A stretch of 7,087 nt of DNA from Gallionella sp. UBA4121 (GTDB lineage: Bacteria; Pseudomonadota; Gammaproteobacteria; Burkholderiales; Gallionellaceae), in NCBI GenBank assembly GCA_002381565.1, contig DFWZ01000002.1:52846-59932 (forward strand). The letters are read 5' to 3'. This document shows positions 5,868-7,087 of the stretch, one piece after another (position 1 is the first letter of the stretch; each line of letters opens with the position of its first letter). The translations under genes and the position numbers were made by a program. The notes under the pieces were generated by a model, which was not told the DNA's origin, did not search any database, and saw only the letters and a program-made list of their open reading frames with translations.

Positions 5868-6488
5868 CTATGGGGTCGGGTAATTAAAGCGTTGCAGGAG
5901 TTGGGCGGTTTCAAACAAGGGTAAGCCCATTACGCCGGAATAGCTGCCATTGATGTGTTCGATGAATGCGCCAGCCTGGCCCTGAATGGCGTAACCGCCG
6001 GCCTTGTCAGCGTATTCGTGGGTTTGCAGATAGCGATGGATGCGCGCTTCGCTGAGTTTGGTAAAACGCACCGTGGAGCTTGAAAGCAGTACTTCAATAT
6101 GACTTCCCATCGCGATTGCGACCGCAGTCAGCACCTGATGCTCTCGGCCGGATAGTTCGCGCAGCATTGTTGCCGCCTGATCAGCATGATGCGGCTTGCC
6201 AAATATTTTGCCGTCCAGCGTGACCGTGGTGTCGGCGGCCAATACCGGATGCGGCGGCAAATGGCGTAATTGCAGTGCATCAAAGCCGAGCTGTGCCTTT
6301 CCCCGGCTGAGGCGCTGCACATAAACCTCCGGGGCCTCGCCAGGGTAAGGCGCTTCATCCACATCAGCGTGACGGCGTGAATCCGTTCGCAACAGCAGGA
6401 GCTCAAAACGAATGCCGATCTGCTTGAGCAATTCGCGACGGCGCGGACTCTGTGAGGCAAGGTAGATGCGTGGTTGCATGATGCTCAT
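5868..6488 (-). CDS. maf: Maf family nucleotide pyrophosphatase, YhdE-like (dTTP/UTP type)
   Basis: Maf proteins hydrolyse non-canonical or selected nucleoside triphosphates to monophosphates and are implicated in septum inhibition. The 206 residues show the N-terminal signature LASQSPRRRELL (10-21), the catalytic Asp86 in LAADTTVTLDGKIFGKP (83-99), the HADQAATMLRELSGREHQVLT segment (101-121), and DKAGGYAIQG (161-170) followed by a FIEHINGSYSGVMGLPL stretch (175-191). The last block fits the YhdE branch better than the YceF branch. ATG 6488 is taken as start; a second in-frame ATG (6479) would remove three residues and has no better ribosome binding site. The gene begins 10 bases after the rlmH stop, with a GAGAATAGAG purine stretch at the end of rlmH as the likely binding site. 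Order rlmH-maf-rng is conserved in many proteobacteria. Confidence 0.95.
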   Translation of the reverse strand: MSIMQPRIYLASQSPRRRELLKQIGIRFELLLLRTDSRRHADVDEAPYPGEAPEVYVQRLSRGKAQLGFDALQLRHLPPHPVLAADTTVTLDGKIFGKPHHADQAATMLRELSGREHQVLTAVAIAMGSHIEVLLSSSTVRFTKLSEARIHRYLQTHEYADKAGGYAIQGQAGAFIEHINGSYSGVMGLPLFETAQLLQRFNYPTP

Positions 6489-6498
6489 GACATTGGCT

Positions 6499-6969
6499 CT
6501 ATTCTCGATGGTAAGGGTGATTGTGCATCAGGCTATATGCACGATACAACTGTTCCGCTAGCAATACCCGTACAAATGCGTGCGGCAGGGTGAATGCGGA
6601 CAAGGCCATCAGCTGTCCGGCTGCCTGTTTTACCGAATCATGCAGGCCATCCGCGCCACCGATGATGAACGCTACATCGCGTCCTTCACTCATCCAGTCT
6701 TTCATCTGTGCTGAAAGTTGCCGGGTGGTCGGCGTGGCTCCGTGTTCATCCAGCGCAATGCGGCGGCAGGTCTGCGGCAGCGCGTTCAGGATGCGCTGGG
6801 CCTCGGCTTCCATGATCTGCTGGGTGGTTTTGCCCGTCGTGCGCGGCTCTGGCCTGATTTCCAGCAGCTCTATTTTTACTTCCCTCGGCATGCGCTTAGC
6901 GTACTCGTTGAAGCCCGTCGTGATCCAGTCAGGCATCTTGTGCCCGACGGTTACGATCAGCAGCTTCAT
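6499..6969 (-). CDS. rlmH: 23S rRNA (pseudouridine1915-N3)-methyltransferase RlmH
   Basis: RlmH is a SPOUT-class homodimeric methyltransferase that methylates pseudouridine 1915 in helix 69 of 23S rRNA on assembled 70S ribosomes, using S-adenosylmethionine. From ATG 6969 it has 156 residues, the standard length. Visible marks are MKLLIVTVGHKMPDWI (1-16), LDEHG (73-77), the SAM-knot loop IIGGADGLH (102-110), LPHAFVRVLLAEQLYRAYS (128-146) and the conserved tail NHPYHRE. The reading frame extends upstream to 7029, but that part overlaps rsfS and is not family-like. The start lies two bases after the rsfS stop (TAAGCATG) with no clear Shine-Dalgarno sequence, so termination-reinitiation from rsfS is likely. 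This ribosome-linked pairing fits the known rsfS-rlmH arrangement. Confidence 0.97.
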   Translation of the reverse strand: MKLLIVTVGHKMPDWITTGFNEYAKRMPREVKIELLEIRPEPRTTGKTTQQIMEAEAQRILNALPQTCRRIALDEHGATPTTRQLSAQMKDWMSEGRDVAFIIGGADGLHDSVKQAAGQLMALSAFTLPHAFVRVLLAEQLYRAYSLMHNHPYHRE

Positions 6970-6971
6970 GC

Positions 6972-7087
6972 TTATTCGGAATCGGGCAACTGCGCCAGCT
7001 TGGGACGTGCGGCTTGAGCCTTGCTCCACAGTTCTTCGAGATTGTAATAGGCGCGGGTGGCAGGTTGCATGATGTGTACCAGCACCT
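6972..7087 (-). CDS. rsfS: RsfS, ribosome silencing factor (C-terminal end only)
   Basis: Only the last 37 codons are inside the window. They read VLVHIMQPATRAYYNLEELW followed by a charged tail ending in LPDSE. The VHxMxPxTRxYYxLExLW pattern is the C-terminal signature of the RsfS/Iojap (DUF143) family, which binds ribosomal protein L14 (uL14) and blocks subunit joining during starvation. The position directly before rlmH, with two bases between stop and start, is the usual context and supports the call. The start, and probably nadD further upstream, lie beyond the window. Confidence 0.9.
   Translation of the reverse strand, partial: VLVHIMQPATRAYYNLEELWSKAQAARPKLAQLPDSE

Noticed and set aside
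6970..7029. Upstream in-frame extension of rlmH (20 extra residues)
   Set aside because: It overlaps the rsfS C-terminus, whereas ATG 6969 gives the standard 156-residue RlmH beginning MKLLIV.
6521..7072. Plus-strand open frame (183 codons) opposite rlmH and rsfS
   Set aside because: The opposite strand encodes two unmistakable conserved proteins with operon spacing; the plus frame is rich in Ser, Arg and Cys and has no family features.
1..7087. CRISPR array, tRNA/rRNA genes, transposase or toxin-antitoxin pair
   Set aside because: No regularly spaced direct repeats, tRNA-like cloverleaf, transposase motif or small paired ORFs with binding sites were seen; nearly all of the window is conserved housekeeping genes.

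Overview
This is a chromosomal housekeeping window from a Gram-negative bacterium, most likely a betaproteobacterium. The evidence is the gene order rsfS-rlmH-maf-rng on one strand, pilT diverging from yggS-proC-yggT-yggU on the other, and a proteobacterial TIGR02001-type outer-membrane protein. Protein wording (for example the SKNGTT loop in ProC and the YggT second repeat) would fit Nitrosomonadales/Gallionella-like lineages, but that finer placement is impression, not proof.

Layout. Bases 1-611 (minus) hold the first ~204 codons of pilT, the twitching-motility retraction ATPase, cut by the window edge. Diverging from it, 669-3147 (plus) carries yggS (PLP homeostasis), proC (proline biosynthesis), yggT (small membrane protein) and yggU (DUF167). 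The first three are tightly coupled by ATGA and TAATG overlaps. Between yggT and yggU lies a 114-bp gap with a perfect 16-bp palindrome and a C/G-rich hairpin that resembles a dispersed intergenic repeat. A hairpin terminator at 3216-3245 separates this operon from the convergent gene at 3267-4076 (minus), a secreted beta-barrel-like protein of the TIGR02001/Gcw_chp family.

The rest of the window is the minus-strand cluster rsfS (3' end only), rlmH, maf and rng (6972-7087 back to 4386). These genes act on ribosome silencing, 23S rRNA methylation, nucleotide-pool or septum control and rRNA/mRNA processing. They are packed with gaps of 2, 10 and 33 bp and are probably one transcript.

The least ordinary part is the 309-bp non-coding stretch 4077-4385. 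It holds a good sigma70-like promoter facing the TIGR02001 gene, overlapped by a cluster of GTAA/TTAC palindromes. A predicted leader of about 255 nt follows, containing a long hairpin (4249-4294). This could be a regulated structured 5' UTR or a small RNA. Nothing else in the window points to a new defence, mobile or biosynthetic system; no tRNA, rRNA, CRISPR array or insertion sequence was found.
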